DNA from: Selenomonas sp. FOBRC6
GTDB taxonomy: Bacteria; Bacillota; Negativicutes; Selenomonadales; Selenomonadaceae
Direction: 5' to 3'
Assembly (NCBI RefSeq): GCF_000286455.1
Contig: NZ_ALKG01000147.1
Location: forward strand, 1-63,250
Length of the DNA stretch: 63,250 nt
Shown here: piece after piece, positions 16,461 through 25,308 of the stretch
Position numbering within the stretch: the first letter of the stretch is position 1
Layout: every line of letters starts with the position of its first letter
The notes under the pieces: model-generated
Told to the model about the DNA's origin: nothing
What the model saw: the letters and a program-made list of their open reading frames with translations, nothing else
Database searches by the model: none
Translations under genes and position numbers: made by a program

Positions 16461-18017
16461 TTACTTGGCATAGTCGACGACGCGCGTCTCACGAATGACC
16501 GTCGCCTTAATCTGCCCCGGATATTCGAGATCGCCCTCGATCTTCTTTACAATGTCGTGGACGAGCACGGCAGCGCCCGCATCATCCACCTTGTCCGGCT
16601 TCACCATGACGCGGATCTCGCGCCCTGCCTGAATTGCAAAGCAACGCTCCACGCCGTCAAACGACTCGGCGATCTCCTCGAGCGCCTTGAGTCGCTTGAT
16701 ATAGGACTCGAGGCTCTCACGGCGTGCCCCCGGCCGCGCTGCCGAGACCGCATCCGCCGCAGCGACGAGCACCGCCTCGATCGTCGTCGCCTCCTCATCG
16801 CCATGATGGCAGGCAATGATGTTGATCACTTCCTTGGACTCGCGGTACTTGCGCGCAAGATCAGCACCGACCGTCACATGAGGCCCCTCAACCTCGTGGC
16901 TGACCGCCTTGCCGATGTCGTGCAGGAGTCCGCCGCGCTTGGCGAGCATGACATCACAGTCGAGCTCTGCCGCCATGAGACCTGCGAGATGCGCGACCTC
17001 GATGGAGTGTGCGAGCACGTTCTGCCCGTAGCTCGTCCGATAGCGCATGCGTCCGAGGAGACGCACGAGCTCAGGATGGATGCCGTGGACGCCCGTCTCG
17101 AACGTCGCCTGCTCCCCCGCCTCCTTGATGCGCTGATCGACCTCACGCCGCGCCTTCTCGATCATCTCTTCGATGCGTGCGGGATGAATACGCCCGTCCT
17201 GAATCAGCTTTTCGAGCGCAATGCGCGCAACCTCGCGCCGCACAGGGTCGAATCCGGAGAGGATGACCGCCTCCGGCGTATCGTCGATGATAAGGTCGAT
17301 GCCCGTCAGCGTCTCGAGGGTGCGGATATTGCGCCCCTCACGCCCGATGATGCGCCCTTTCATCTCGTCGTTTGGCAATGCCACAACTGAGACCGTCGTC
17401 TCCGCCACGTGATCGGCGGCGCAGCGCTGGATCGCCACGCTCAGGATCTCGCGTGCTGCCTTGTCCGCCTCGTCCTTTGTCTGCTGGATGTACTCCTTGA
17501 TCTTCCGTGCCTTCTCATGCTTCAGCTCTTCCTCTGCCTCCGCCATGAGAATCGTGCGAGCCTCCTCTGACGAGAGCCCCGAGACGCGCTCGAGCTCCTG
17601 CTTCTGGGTCTCGTAGAGTGCTGTAATCTCAGCCTGCGTCTTGTCGATGCGTGCCTCCTTGCGCGCAAGCCCCTCTTCCTTCTTTTCGATGGATTCGAGC
17701 TTGCGGTCGAGATTCTCCTCCTTCTGAATCGTGCGGCGCTCAAGGCGCTGAATCTCGCTGCGGCGCTCCTTCGTATCTCGTTCGAACTCCTGCCGCTGGC
17801 GCTGGATCTCCTCCTTCGCCTCGAGCAGTGCTTCCTTCTGCTTTGTCTCAGCCTTCTTTCCGGCTTCTTCGACAATGCGCTTTGCTTCGTCTTCGGCTGA
17901 TCCTATCTGAGCCTCCGCCGTGCGTCTGCGTGCAACATAGCCCGCAGCAACACCAACGGCGACAGCAATAATTACCGTTAGTAATTCAGTAATAATAACG
18001 GCCACCTCCTTTTTCAT
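16461..18017 (-). CDS. rny: Ribonuclease Y
   Basis: Membrane-anchored endoribonuclease that starts mRNA decay. Residues about 7-28 are a transmembrane helix, 30-200 a long coiled coil, then a KH domain ([15 protein letters not shown]) and an HD domain ([15 protein letters not shown]). Length 518 matches the family. The ATG at 18017 has no SD, while AAGGAGG lies just inside the gene, 8 nt before an ATT codon at 17996; the true start may be that ATT. A strong promoter lies 33 nt upstream. Confidence 0.97.
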   Translation of the reverse strand: MKKEVAVIITELLTVIIAVAVGVAAGYVARRRTAEAQIGSAEDEAKRIVEEAGKKAETKQKEALLEAKEEIQRQRQEFERDTKERRSEIQRLERRTIQKEENLDRKLESIEKKEEGLARKEARIDKTQAEITALYETQKQELERVSGLSSEEARTILMAEAEEELKHEKARKIKEYIQQTKDEADKAAREILSVAIQRCAADHVAETTVSVVALPNDEMKGRIIGREGRNIRTLETLTGIDLIIDDTPEAVILSGFDPVRREVARIALEKLIQDGRIHPARIEEMIEKARREVDQRIKEAGEQATFETGVHGIHPELVRLLGRMRYRTSYGQNVLAHSIEVAHLAGLMAAELDCDVMLAKRGGLLHDIGKAVSHEVEGPHVTVGADLARKYRESKEVINIIACHHGDEEATTIEAVLVAAADAVSAARPGARRESLESYIKRLKALEEIAESFDGVERCFAIQAGREIRVMVKPDKVDDAGAAVLVHDIVKKIEGDLEYPGQIKATVIRETRVVDYAK

Positions 18018-18049
18018 AATGCAAAAATGCCTATAGAATACTTCTATCC

Positions 18050-18078
18050 ATTTTAATGTTTTTTCTCTATAGTGTCAA
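18050..18078 (-). promoter_or_regulatory. Strong sigma-A-type promoter for rny
   Basis: On the minus strand, TTGACA is 17 bp from TAAAAT. The predicted start lies near 18043, giving a leader of only about 25-45 nt. Confidence 0.75.
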
Positions 18079-18217
18079 GATTTCTGTGCGTTCTAGCGTC
18101 GCTTCCCATGAATGATTTATCTTCATATTCACGAGCACTTTATAACCTCTTTTACATGGAAGAAGCCGCATTTCATCGCTTATAATATGTTCACGGCTTC
18201 ATGGAAGGAGTAGGAAA

Positions 18218-19291
18218 ATGAACAAGAAAAAATGGATGCGCAAGGGGATTGCGCTCGCACTCTCAGCGGCAATCACAGCGGGCATTGCAGTGCCGCCCGC
18301 CACGGCTGAGGCAAATACCGGTAGGATCATCGGCGCAATCATCGGCGGTGCGGCTGCGGCAGACGAGATGAACAAGCAGATCAAGTACTACAACACGACC
18401 GAAGAGGGACGTCAGGCACTCTTTCAGGAACTGCAGGAAAAATACGGCGTGTATTACCGCTGGGATCTGAACAGTCAGCTTGACCGCATCTTTACGAATC
18501 TCACGGCGGCAATCGGCTCCATGGATGCGACCGTCTATGACCGCCCATACAATTATTTCATCAATCAGCAGGAGGGATTCAATGCCTTCTGCACGCTCGG
18601 GCACAATATGAGTGTCAACGTCGGGCTCTACAGCTATCTCTCGAATGAGGACGAGATCGCCGTCGTGCTCGCCCATGAAATGGGACACGGACAGAAGGAT
18701 CACCCCGCCAAGGGCATGAAGCGCTCACTCGGGCCTACCATACTCGCGAACGCGACGGGTACGGTGCTCGGCGCGATCGCTGCAAATATCTGGAACGGGC
18801 AGGGGCTCACGAAGCCGATGGAGTGGGAGGCGGACAACCTCGCATTTGAGTACATCTCACGCTCTCCATACAACCCCGGCGCAACGGCTGCCGTATGGCA
18901 GCGCGTGATCGATCTCTCGGGCAACAACTCCGCGAACGCGTTTGACATCATGTCCGGCGCTGCCGATCATCCGTCGAATTCCTCCCGCCGCGACAACTAC
19001 GCAAAGAAGCTCACAGAGATGAGCGGCGGTAAGGTGACAGTCGATGACGGCGTCGTCTACGTGAACAAGAAACGCCTTCTGACGCCTGCTCCTGCCGGCG
19101 GCATGAGCTCCGCCGAGCGTGCCTACTTCGTCATGGGGAATCTTGCAGCCGCCTACCGCAACGGACACGCTGCTGCCGCCGCCTATGCGGACGGCCGTAC
19201 TGTCATGCTCGGCGCACAGCCCATCATTAGCTGCACGGACGGCGACACAAGCGCTGCTGAGATTGCAGCGCTGCTGAATCAAATTAAATAA
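18218..19291 (+). CDS. M48-family secreted metalloprotease
   Basis: A 357-residue zinc peptidase. An N-terminal signal peptide (about 1-31, cut near ATAEA) is followed by GRIIGAIIGGAAAADE and the catalytic domain with HEMGH at 153-157 and the third ligand Glu in MEWEADNLAF. Such proteins (BepA/YcaL-like) act in envelope quality control. The C-terminal 100 residues look like a second small domain. AAGGAG precedes the ATG; a TATAAT box at 18181-18186 lacks a good -35. It is transcribed away from rny and ends in a shared terminator. Confidence 0.88.
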   Translation: MNKKKWMRKGIALALSAAITAGIAVPPATAEANTGRIIGAIIGGAAAADEMNKQIKYYNTTEEGRQALFQELQEKYGVYYRWDLNSQLDRIFTNLTAAIGSMDATVYDRPYNYFINQQEGFNAFCTLGHNMSVNVGLYSYLSNEDEIAVVLAHEMGHGQKDHPAKGMKRSLGPTILANATGTVLGAIAANIWNGQGLTKPMEWEADNLAFEYISRSPYNPGATAAVWQRVIDLSGNNSANAFDIMSGAADHPSNSSRRDNYAKKLTEMSGGKVTVDDGVVYVNKKRLLTPAPAGGMSSAERAYFVMGNLAAAYRNGHAAAAAYADGRTVMLGAQPIISCTDGDTSAAEIAALLNQIK

Positions 19292-19297
19292 CTACAG

Positions 19298-19341
19298 AAA
19301 ATAGGAGCCCTTGCATTTGACTGCAGGGGCTCCTATTTTTT
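19298..19341. terminator. Bidirectional terminator between the M48 gene and the 153-aa gene
   Basis: A 13-bp stem (AAAATAGGAGCCC / GGGCTCCTATTTT) with a 16-nt loop has A-runs on one side and T-runs on the other, so it can end transcripts from both strands. Its right end overlaps the stop codon of the minus-strand gene. Confidence 0.88.
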
Positions 19342-19801
19342 ACCGTCTTGAAAATCTGCGCAGCGCGCGCGGCTTGCCGAGCACCTCGGCAAGCACGATT
19401 GCCTGCTGCATCGTGTTGGGTGTCAGCTGCGGCAGGAGCGCCGCATGCGCATGCGCGTGTCTGCCCGTATGCGGCACGGCTGCGGCAGCAGCCATCTGCT
19501 CTGCAGCAAGGCGCTCCTCTCGCTCACGTGCGCGTTTGGCGCGCTGTGCCTCCCGCTGCTGCTCCTCCCACCGCGCGCGCAGTTCCTGCGCCTGCAGCAC
19601 CTCTGCGTCAACAGTGACCTGTATATCGCGGGGAGCGCCGCGCAGCGGCGGGATCTCAAAGCTGCCCGTCTGTGCCGTGCGCTTCTTCGGCCGTGGGATG
19701 TCCTGTGGCACCGTCGGCGACGGCACTTTTTTTCTGCCGCGCACGCGATCGTCAAAGACGGCAAGTGCTATCGCAACAGCAATGACAATGAGGTATTCCA
19801 T
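19340..19801 (-). CDS. Hypothetical membrane-anchored protein, 153 aa
   Basis: I do not recognise it. Residues 1-16 form an N-terminal hydrophobic segment (EYLIVIAVAIALAVF), then a basic linker and a charged helix (QELRARWEEQQREAQRAKR) likely to be coiled coil, ending in a short conserved-looking tail (MQQAIVLAEVLGKPRALR). It follows floA by 10 nt and probably shares the nfeD-floA transcript, so a role with the FloA membrane scaffold is possible (inference). Confidence 0.65.
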   Translation of the reverse strand: MEYLIVIAVAIALAVFDDRVRGRKKVPSPTVPQDIPRPKKRTAQTGSFEIPPLRGAPRDIQVTVDAEVLQAQELRARWEEQQREAQRAKRAREREERLAAEQMAAAAAVPHTGRHAHAHAALLPQLTPNTMQQAIVLAEVLGKPRALRRFSRR

Positions 19802-19811
19802 ATACTTCGCC

Positions 19812-20810
19812 TCACTTTACGGGCGGTGTCGGATGTTTCTCGTCCGTCTTGCCCGCAGAGCTGATTGCCTGACGCATATCGGTGTCGGACTGGATGTTGT
19901 TCAGCTGATAGTAGTCCATCACGCCGAGCTTGCCCTCGCGCAGCGCCTGCGCCATTGCGTGCGGTACCTCCGCCTGCGCCTCGACGACCTTTGCCTCCAT
20001 CTCCTGCGTGTACGCCTTCATCTCCTGCTCGCGTGCAACCGCCATTGCGCGGCGCTCCTCCGCCTTTGCCTGTGCGATGCGCTTGTCCGCCTCCGCCTGA
20101 TCGGTCTGAAGCTCCGCACCGATGTTGCGCCCGACATCGACATCCGCGATGTCGATGGAGAGAATCTCGAATGCCGTACCCGCATCGAGCCCCTTGCCGA
20201 GCACCGTCTTGGAAATGTCATCGGGATTTGCGAGCACGTCCTTATGGTTCTCTGAAGAGCCGACCGTCGTGACAATGCCCTCGCCGACACGCGCGATAAT
20301 CGTCGGCTCGCCCGCACCGCCGACGAGACGGTCGATGTTTGCGCGGACGGTGACACGTGCCTTGATCTTGAGCTCGATTCCGTTCGCCGCGACAGCGGAG
20401 ACAATCGGTGTCTCAATGACCTTTGGGTTGACGCTCATCTGCACGGCGTCGAGCACGTCGCGCCCCGCGAGATCGATAGCCGCTGCGCGCTCGAACGGCA
20501 GCGCGATCTGTGCACGATGGGACGCGATGAGCGCGTCAACCACCTTATCCACGTTGCCGCCCGCGAGATAGTGCGCCTCGAGCTGGTTCACGCCGACATC
20601 CAGCCCCGCCTTATTCGCCTTGATAAGCGGGAGTACGATGCGACTCGGCGGAACGCGGCGCAGGCGCATGCCGATCAGCGACATGATGCTGACCGAGACA
20701 TTTGCCGAGATCGCGGAGATCCAGAGTCCGATCGGCACAAAGTGCAGAAAGATGGATACGGCAAGAATGACGATGACAATGAGGAATGCTCCTCCAAACA
20801 GAGTTCCCAT
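19812..20810 (-). CDS. floA: Flotillin-like protein FloA (SPFH)
   Basis: A 332-residue protein of functional membrane microdomains. An N-terminal hydrophobic hairpin (about 5-45) is followed by the SPFH domain and a long Ala/Glu-rich helix ([24 protein letters not shown]) typical of FloA. Length is as in Bacillus YqfA (331). AAGGAGG precedes the ATG. The gene order nfeD-floA is the standard one; NfeD is its membrane partner. Confidence 0.96.
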   Translation of the reverse strand: MGTLFGGAFLIVIVILAVSIFLHFVPIGLWISAISANVSVSIMSLIGMRLRRVPPSRIVLPLIKANKAGLDVGVNQLEAHYLAGGNVDKVVDALIASHRAQIALPFERAAAIDLAGRDVLDAVQMSVNPKVIETPIVSAVAANGIELKIKARVTVRANIDRLVGGAGEPTIIARVGEGIVTTVGSSENHKDVLANPDDISKTVLGKGLDAGTAFEILSIDIADVDVGRNIGAELQTDQAEADKRIAQAKAEERRAMAVAREQEMKAYTQEMEAKVVEAQAEVPHAMAQALREGKLGVMDYYQLNNIQSDTDMRQAISSAGKTDEKHPTPPVK

Positions 20811-20844
20811 ACGTACCTCCTTAGTATTTCTGCCCGATGGCTAG

Positions 20845-21477
20845 CTATGCCTCGCGCACGACGACGCGGCTGCCGTTCACGGACAGGACAACAATCTGCT
20901 TCCCTTTTTGAATATACGCGCCCTCCGAGATGACATCCACGGGGCGGCCGTCAATGCGTGCCGTCCCCGAAGGACGCAGCTCCGTGAGCACCTCGCCCGT
21001 TTTCCCTACAAGTTCGGACTGCTCCGCCGCGCTGACATAGCCCTCCTCTGTGCGCGAGCTCTTCTGCAGAACGATCTTGTTCCACAGTTTGCTCGACGGC
21101 AGACGCGAGACAATGAGCATGAAGAGCACGACGGAGATCACGAGCGCGATCCCGAGTGCCGCGAGTGCGCCGATGTCCCCGCCGAGCGCGAGCACAATGC
21201 TGTAGAGCATTGCCGCAACGCCGAGCCCCGCGAGCAGCCCCACGGTCGGCAGCAGGATCTCCACGATAATCATGAGCAAGCCCGCAAGAAAGACTGCTAT
21301 GTGATAGAGTTCCACGAGTCCCCGTGTATATTGGCTGCCCCAGAAGACCGCCGCCGCGACAATGCCGAGCAGGACGCCCACGCCGAGGCCGCCTGTCTTG
21401 ATCTCCACCATGATGGAGAGGAACATGACGGCGAGCAGCAGCACCTGAAGTACACCGACATCGACAATAAGATTCAT
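20845..21477 (-). CDS. NfeD family membrane protein
   Basis: A 211-residue protein: about four to five transmembrane helices (residues 5-130) and a C-terminal OB-fold (about 150-208, with GKTGEVLTELRPSGTARIDG and VDVISEGAYIQKGKQIVVL). It is the short, protease-less NfeD form usually paired with flotillin. The start is ATG 21477, after GGAGGAGGG; longer readings would cross the terminator and the tRNA. The gap between the terminator and the start is only 21 nt. Confidence 0.92.
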   Translation of the reverse strand: MNLIVDVGVLQVLLLAVMFLSIMVEIKTGGLGVGVLLGIVAAAVFWGSQYTRGLVELYHIAVFLAGLLMIIVEILLPTVGLLAGLGVAAMLYSIVLALGGDIGALAALGIALVISVVLFMLIVSRLPSSKLWNKIVLQKSSRTEEGYVSAAEQSELVGKTGEVLTELRPSGTARIDGRPVDVISEGAYIQKGKQIVVLSVNGSRVVVREA

Positions 21478-21498
21478 AGAAGCCCTCCTCCTTACGCG

Positions 21499-21530
21499 AA
21501 AAAACCTCCACGCAAGCTGCGCGGAGGTTC
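21499..21530 (-). terminator. Intrinsic terminator between tRNA-Pro and nfeD
   Basis: A stem of about 12 bp (AACCTCCGCGCA / TGCGTGGAGGTT, one G-T pair) with a short loop, followed by six T on the minus strand. It ends the tRNA-Pro transcript; nfeD starts 21 nt beyond it. Confidence 0.82.
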
Positions 21531-21542
21531 CTATGCTGAAAA

Positions 21543-21619
21543 TGGTCGGAACGACGAGATTTGAACTCACGACCTCTTCCACCCCAAGGAAGCGCTCTAC
21601 CAAGCTGAGCTACGTCCCG
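21543..21619 (-). tRNA. tRNA-Pro (anticodon GGG)
   Basis: A 77-nt cloverleaf with encoded CCA. The acceptor stem is CGGGACG / CGTTCCG (one G-T pair), the D-stem GCTC/GAGC, and the anticodon stem CTTCC/GGAAG closes a 7-nt loop TTGGGGT, which places GGG at positions 34-36. The T-arm has TTCAAAT. Reading the stem one base differently would give TGG, but the five perfect pairs support GGG. Confidence 0.93.
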
Positions 21620-21654
21620 AACAAATGGTATTATAACGGTCTTTTCTCGTTTTG

Positions 21655-22479
21655 TCAATCCCTTTGCGTCATCTGCTTCATGAGACGGAGCGCCCCGATC
21701 TCGACCCCCGTCTCGCGTGCGACCTGCTCGATCGTACGTCCCGCACGCAGGAGTGCACGTGCCTTGATGATCGCCTCGTCCTCCTTTGCGGGTGCTTCCG
21801 GTTCTATGGGAGGAGCTGGAGGCGGGGGCACAGCTGTATCAGGAAGCTGTGTGCGCTGCAGCGGCATCGGCTGCCCGTGTGTCGGAGGTGGAGGCGCCGG
21901 TCGTTCCTGCGGCAACGCTGCGCGTGGCGCGGGCGGCACATAGACCTGCGGCGCAGCCCCTGTCGTATACGGCTGCGCTGGAGGCTCTGCCACGGCACGC
22001 GCCTGCTCACGCAGAATGGATGCGTGCAGAACGGCGGCAAATTCATCGCCGTCCGTACGCCGCGCCTCCTGCACCTGTGGCATGGGAGACGCGGGCGTCT
22101 CCACCGCAGGAATTGCCTTGGGAGCAGCAGGAACAGACGCAGTCTGACCGAGATCGCGCAAGCGGCGTTCCAACTCCTCAATGCGCTGACGCAGCGCCCA
22201 TTCAAGGCGCTGCGCATCTGCAACGCGCGTCTCGAGACGCACGCGCCGATCATCCGCCTCACGCAACAACCCCTCGAGTTTCGTCACATGAGAGCCGAGA
22301 CGCTTGATGATGGTGTCAGCAGACTGCTGCAGCTCCTTTTTCAGCTTCTCAATGGATTCCGCAAGATCCTCATCCGCCTCATCGCTGCGTTGACGCCGAT
22401 GAAGAACGTAGCGCACGATGAGCAGAAGAACCGCCCCGAGGATGATGAGTGCCCCCAGAATTTCGGTAACAGAAATAAT
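21655..22479 (-). CDS. Membrane-anchored coiled-coil protein with Pro-rich linker and C-terminal HTH-like segment; probable ATT start
   Basis: No family recognised. With the proposed start, residues 1-24 form a transmembrane helix (EILGALIILGAVLLLIVRYV), 30-110 a coiled coil, 110-215 a Pro/Ala-rich linker, and the last 40 residues (IIKARALLRAGRTIEQVARETGVEIGALRLM) look like a small helix-turn-helix or DUF6115-type tail. A stop codon lies right before GGGAGG, and the first standard start (GTG 22416) would cut off the whole membrane helix, so I propose ATT at 22479, 9 nt after the SD. It closes the DUF342 gene group. Confidence 0.68.
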   Translation of the reverse strand: MISVTEILGALIILGAVLLLIVRYVLHRRQRSDEADEDLAESIEKLKKELQQSADTIIKRLGSHVTKLEGLLREADDRRVRLETRVADAQRLEWALRQRIEELERRLRDLGQTASVPAAPKAIPAVETPASPMPQVQEARRTDGDEFAAVLHASILREQARAVAEPPAQPYTTGAAPQVYVPPAPRAALPQERPAPPPPTHGQPMPLQRTQLPDTAVPPPPAPPIEPEAPAKEDEAIIKARALLRAGRTIEQVARETGVEIGALRLMKQMTQRD

Positions 22480-22512
22480 AACAGGACGCCTCCCTTATCC
22501 ACATTTCAAAAA

Positions 22513-22845
22513 TCAAAAACTGATGTCAAGATGCACGCCGCGACTCGGATCGGCAGCCAGTCGCTGCAGCAGCTCCGGCCCGTGATCCTCGCGGTCACGG
22601 CGTCGTCCATCGCCGCCGCGACCGCCCTGCCGCCGCTCACGCTCCGGATCATCCTTCACACGCGCATCCTCGCTGGCCTGCTCCTTTGCCCGCACCTGCT
22701 GACGCGCGAGTTCAGCATCCTGCCTCTGACGGATGGATTCAAAACTCTGCTGGACGTTGACCTGATTCTGCATATTGCTTTGGACGTTCCCTGCCTCATT
22801 GGACTGCGGGATCATCATCTGCATGCTGATTGGCGTGACATTCAT
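22513..22845 (-). CDS. Small hydrophilic protein, 110 aa, unknown
   Basis: No family recognised. The N-terminus is rich in Asn, Gln and Met (VTPISMQMMIPQSNEAGNVQ), the centre is charged (QRQDAELARQQVRAKEQASED), then an Arg/Gly/Asp-rich patch and the tail HLDISF. There is no signal peptide. It starts 19 nt after the DUF342 gene and lies before the coiled-coil gene, so it probably belongs to the same transcript and may be a flagellum-linked accessory protein (inference). Confidence 0.6.
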   Translation of the reverse strand: MNVTPISMQMMIPQSNEAGNVQSNMQNQVNVQQSFESIRQRQDAELARQQVRAKEQASEDARVKDDPERERRQGGRGGDGRRRDREDHGPELLQRLAADPSRGVHLDISF

Positions 22846-22863
22846 GACGGCACCTGCCTCTCT

Positions 22864-24462
22864 TCAAAAGACTCCTACAGCAATCTGTCCATCGAGCATC
22901 TGCAAGCGTGCGTGATGCAGCTCCTCTTCCACGGACTTCTTCACACCGCTGATTGTGACGTTCACCCCGGGATAGATCGTATCCGAGGCGGCCACGGAGC
23001 CGCGCTTCATCTGCTCCAGCTCCTCCTCCATCTGTGCGAGCTTCTCCTGCATCTTCTTGATCTCGTTGGCAAGAGGGAACTGCGCGTGCGTCATCTCGAC
23101 GAGCTGCTCCCGCCGACGCTCGGAAAGGCTCGTAAGAGGCTGTTTCTTCAGCGTGTCAAGCGAGAGACGGATTTCCGTCAGACGCTTGACCGCCGCCTGG
23201 CATTCCTTGAGCAAGGTATCATGCTGATGCTTGAGGTTCGGGTCTATGCCGACATCCAAGCTCGTCTGGACATAGAAGTTATTGCCCATCACCTTGGCAC
23301 GGATGGATTCGCCCGCGCCGACCTTGCCGCCCGTGATGATGCCGCGCCGCCCCTCGACGCGGACATGATGACCCGCACGCATCTCCGAGTGCAAAACCAC
23401 ATCGTTGACAAAGATGTCGCGCCCTGCAACGATATTCGCATTCTCGACAAAGGAGATGCTAATATCCTCAGAGGCGTAAATCTTTCCGATGTTCATGCCT
23501 CGAATGCCGCCATGCACAATGACGTTGCGACCCTCAACCTGTGCCCCGCCGATCATGCCCTTGATCTCAACATCTCCGGATGCCTTCACGACAAAGCCGC
23601 TCTCCACATCTCCCTTGATTTCAACGCTGCCGGCAAAGTCGACATTGCCCGTGCCGACATCGACGCTCGTGTCAATGACGAGATGAGGATCGACGCCAAT
23701 CTTCTTCCCATCATCTACGATCTGCCCGTCGATGAGCGCGACGAGTTCGTGCTCATTGACGATCTTCGTATTCTTTCCCTGCGGAAGCACTGCCGGTTTC
23801 CCCGGCTTTGCGGGAACCTCTTCGCCAAATACATTGGTGCCCGCCACGCCGCTGGTCTCTGGAATACGCACGGCAAGCACGTCGCCGATCTGCGCACGGA
23901 TAAAGATGTTCATATCCTTATAGTCCACGCGGTCATAGGCGCGCTCAGCAGGCCGCCCCTTTGCACCCATATCGAATTTCTTTTCGATGCGCGCATCAAT
24001 GCCCGCCTCGGGTGCCGTTCCGCGCGCTGCCATAAAGGGAGTCAGACGCGCAACACCGCGCCCTATGGCATCGCGGTCAATACCATAGGTAACCTTCTTT
24101 GCAGCGAGCGCATCCAACACATCTGAGACATCAGGCGCCAGATTGCCCCGCTTCTCATCGAAGCGGACTGCAGCACTCATTGCATCCCGTGCAATTTCAA
24201 TCGTAAACGGGATGACCTCATTTTCCCTATCGTCTGCTGAAGCCATATCCAGTTTCACCTCGAATCCATCCGCCGCACGCACAAGGCGCGCCACTTGAAG
24301 TTCATCATAATCCGCGATGCGCGCCTCCTCGAGGCGCTGCTTCAGTGTCTCAAGGTCAATCGCTGGATTGTCCTTGGTCGCCGGATAGACTGTCAGATAA
24401 CTACCGTCAGCTTTGACAACAAGCTGAAACCCTTCCTTGACATTCCCTACTGTTCTCTCCAC
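22864..24462 (-). CDS. DUF342 (FapA) family protein
   Basis: A 532-residue soluble protein. The N-terminal half holds an adaptor-like domain; about 190-400 is a beta-helix-like core with repeats such as GSVEIKGDVESGFVVKASGD and GRNVIVHGGIRGMNIGKI; the C-terminus (420-500) is coiled coil. FapA-type proteins are found next to chemotaxis genes in many Firmicutes and have been linked to polar or envelope organisation, but the biochemical role is unsettled. It starts at GTG 24462 after GGAAGTG, with its own promoter after fliA. Confidence 0.88.
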   Translation of the reverse strand: MERTVGNVKEGFQLVVKADGSYLTVYPATKDNPAIDLETLKQRLEEARIADYDELQVARLVRAADGFEVKLDMASADDRENEVIPFTIEIARDAMSAAVRFDEKRGNLAPDVSDVLDALAAKKVTYGIDRDAIGRGVARLTPFMAARGTAPEAGIDARIEKKFDMGAKGRPAERAYDRVDYKDMNIFIRAQIGDVLAVRIPETSGVAGTNVFGEEVPAKPGKPAVLPQGKNTKIVNEHELVALIDGQIVDDGKKIGVDPHLVIDTSVDVGTGNVDFAGSVEIKGDVESGFVVKASGDVEIKGMIGGAQVEGRNVIVHGGIRGMNIGKIYASEDISISFVENANIVAGRDIFVNDVVLHSEMRAGHHVRVEGRRGIITGGKVGAGESIRAKVMGNNFYVQTSLDVGIDPNLKHQHDTLLKECQAAVKRLTEIRLSLDTLKKQPLTSLSERRREQLVEMTHAQFPLANEIKKMQEKLAQMEEELEQMKRGSVAASDTIYPGVNVTISGVKKSVEEELHHARLQMLDGQIAVGVF

Positions 24463-24496
24463 AACATCACTTCCGATCCTTCAAAATTGCGCCTTT

Positions 24497-24523
24497 ATTA
24501 TAACTTTTTCCCCCAGTTTACAA
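24497..24523 (-). promoter_or_regulatory. Candidate promoter for the DUF342 gene
   Basis: On the minus strand, TTGTAA is 15 bp from TATAAT in the 65-bp gap after fliA. The spacing is short, but the -10 box is perfect. Confidence 0.45.
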
Positions 24524-24527
24524 CACA

Positions 24528-25274
24528 TCATACTTCTTCATTCATGCGTGCAAGCGACCCCCGCATGCGGAAGATTGCCTTCGTATGGAGCTGCGAGATC
24601 CGTGCCTCGGAGAGGTGCAGAATCGCCGCAATTTCCTTGAGAGTCATCTCATCGTAATAATAAAGCGCAACCACCGTGCGCTCCTTCTCGGGAAGTTTCT
24701 CAATCGCCGCAGCAAGGGTCTCCTTGACCTCAGTCCACTCCGCATGTTCTACGGGGCCGTCCTCCATGGAGGCCGGCGTATCCGTGCGCAGATATTCCTC
24801 CAGTGGGATGATGGTCGCCGCGCTGACCTGTCCCTCGAGGTGGTGCAGCCCTTCAACCGTGAGATCCAGCTCCTCAGCAAGCTCTTCATCGCTTGCCGTG
24901 CGTCCGAGCTGGCCTTCGAGACGCGCAACCGCCTTCTCGTATTTTTTGATGTTTTGACGCACGCTGACGGGAATCCAGTCCTTTGCACGCAGATGGTCGA
25001 GCATCGCTCCGCGTACACGCACACCGGCATAGGTCTCAAATTTATTGCCGCGCGCAAGCTCATAGCGCTCAATCGCATCGAGCAGCCCAAAGAAGCCACT
25101 GCTCAGGAGATCCTCCCGATCAACATGCTGCGGAAGACTGATGGAAATCCGCCCGGCAACAAGACGAACGAGCGGCAGATAATGCTCGGCGATGCGGTTG
25201 CGTACGTCAACGGTCTTTTCCGTCGCGTATGCCTGCCACAGTGCATCAATATTTTCTGCCGGCTGCTCCGCCAT
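24528..25274 (-). CDS. fliA: Flagellar sigma factor (sigma-28, FliA/WhiG)
   Basis: A 248-residue sigma-70 family factor that directs transcription of late flagellar genes. Region 2 has LPLVRLVAGRISISLP and EDLLSSGFFGLLDAIERYE; KFETYAGVRVRGAMLDHLRAKDW is the FliA signature; region 4 has EKERTVVALYYYDEMTLKEIAAIL and SEARISQLHTKA. Three ATGs lie close together; I take the third (25274), 9 nt after GAGGAG. It is the last gene of the flhA-che transcript. No flgM is visible in the window. Confidence 0.95.
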   Translation of the reverse strand: MAEQPAENIDALWQAYATEKTVDVRNRIAEHYLPLVRLVAGRISISLPQHVDREDLLSSGFFGLLDAIERYELARGNKFETYAGVRVRGAMLDHLRAKDWIPVSVRQNIKKYEKAVARLEGQLGRTASDEELAEELDLTVEGLHHLEGQVSAATIIPLEEYLRTDTPASMEDGPVEHAEWTEVKETLAAAIEKLPEKERTVVALYYYDEMTLKEIAAILHLSEARISQLHTKAIFRMRGSLARMNEEV

Positions 25275-25308
25275 CTGCATCATCTCCTCTCAGCTCCAAA
25301 AAACACAC

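Noticed and set aside
15783-17390. A 535-codon plus-strand frame across the GGDEF gene and rny
   Set aside because: It spans two well supported minus-strand genes, lacks an SD and shows no domain.
21478-21603. Longer NfeD N-terminus
   Set aside because: It would read through the tRNA-Pro gene and the terminator; ATG 21477 has a strong SD.
21543-21619. tRNA-Pro with anticodon TGG
   Set aside because: The CTTCC/GGAAG stem is perfect and sets a 7-nt loop with GGG at 34-36; shifting by one base breaks pairs.
21652-24126. An 824-codon open frame on the plus strand opposite the DUF342 gene and its neighbours
   Set aside because: It mirrors three minus-strand genes that have SDs and recognisable domains; it has no SD, biased composition (His/Arg/Leu) and no domain. 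Long antisense frames are expected at this G+C content.
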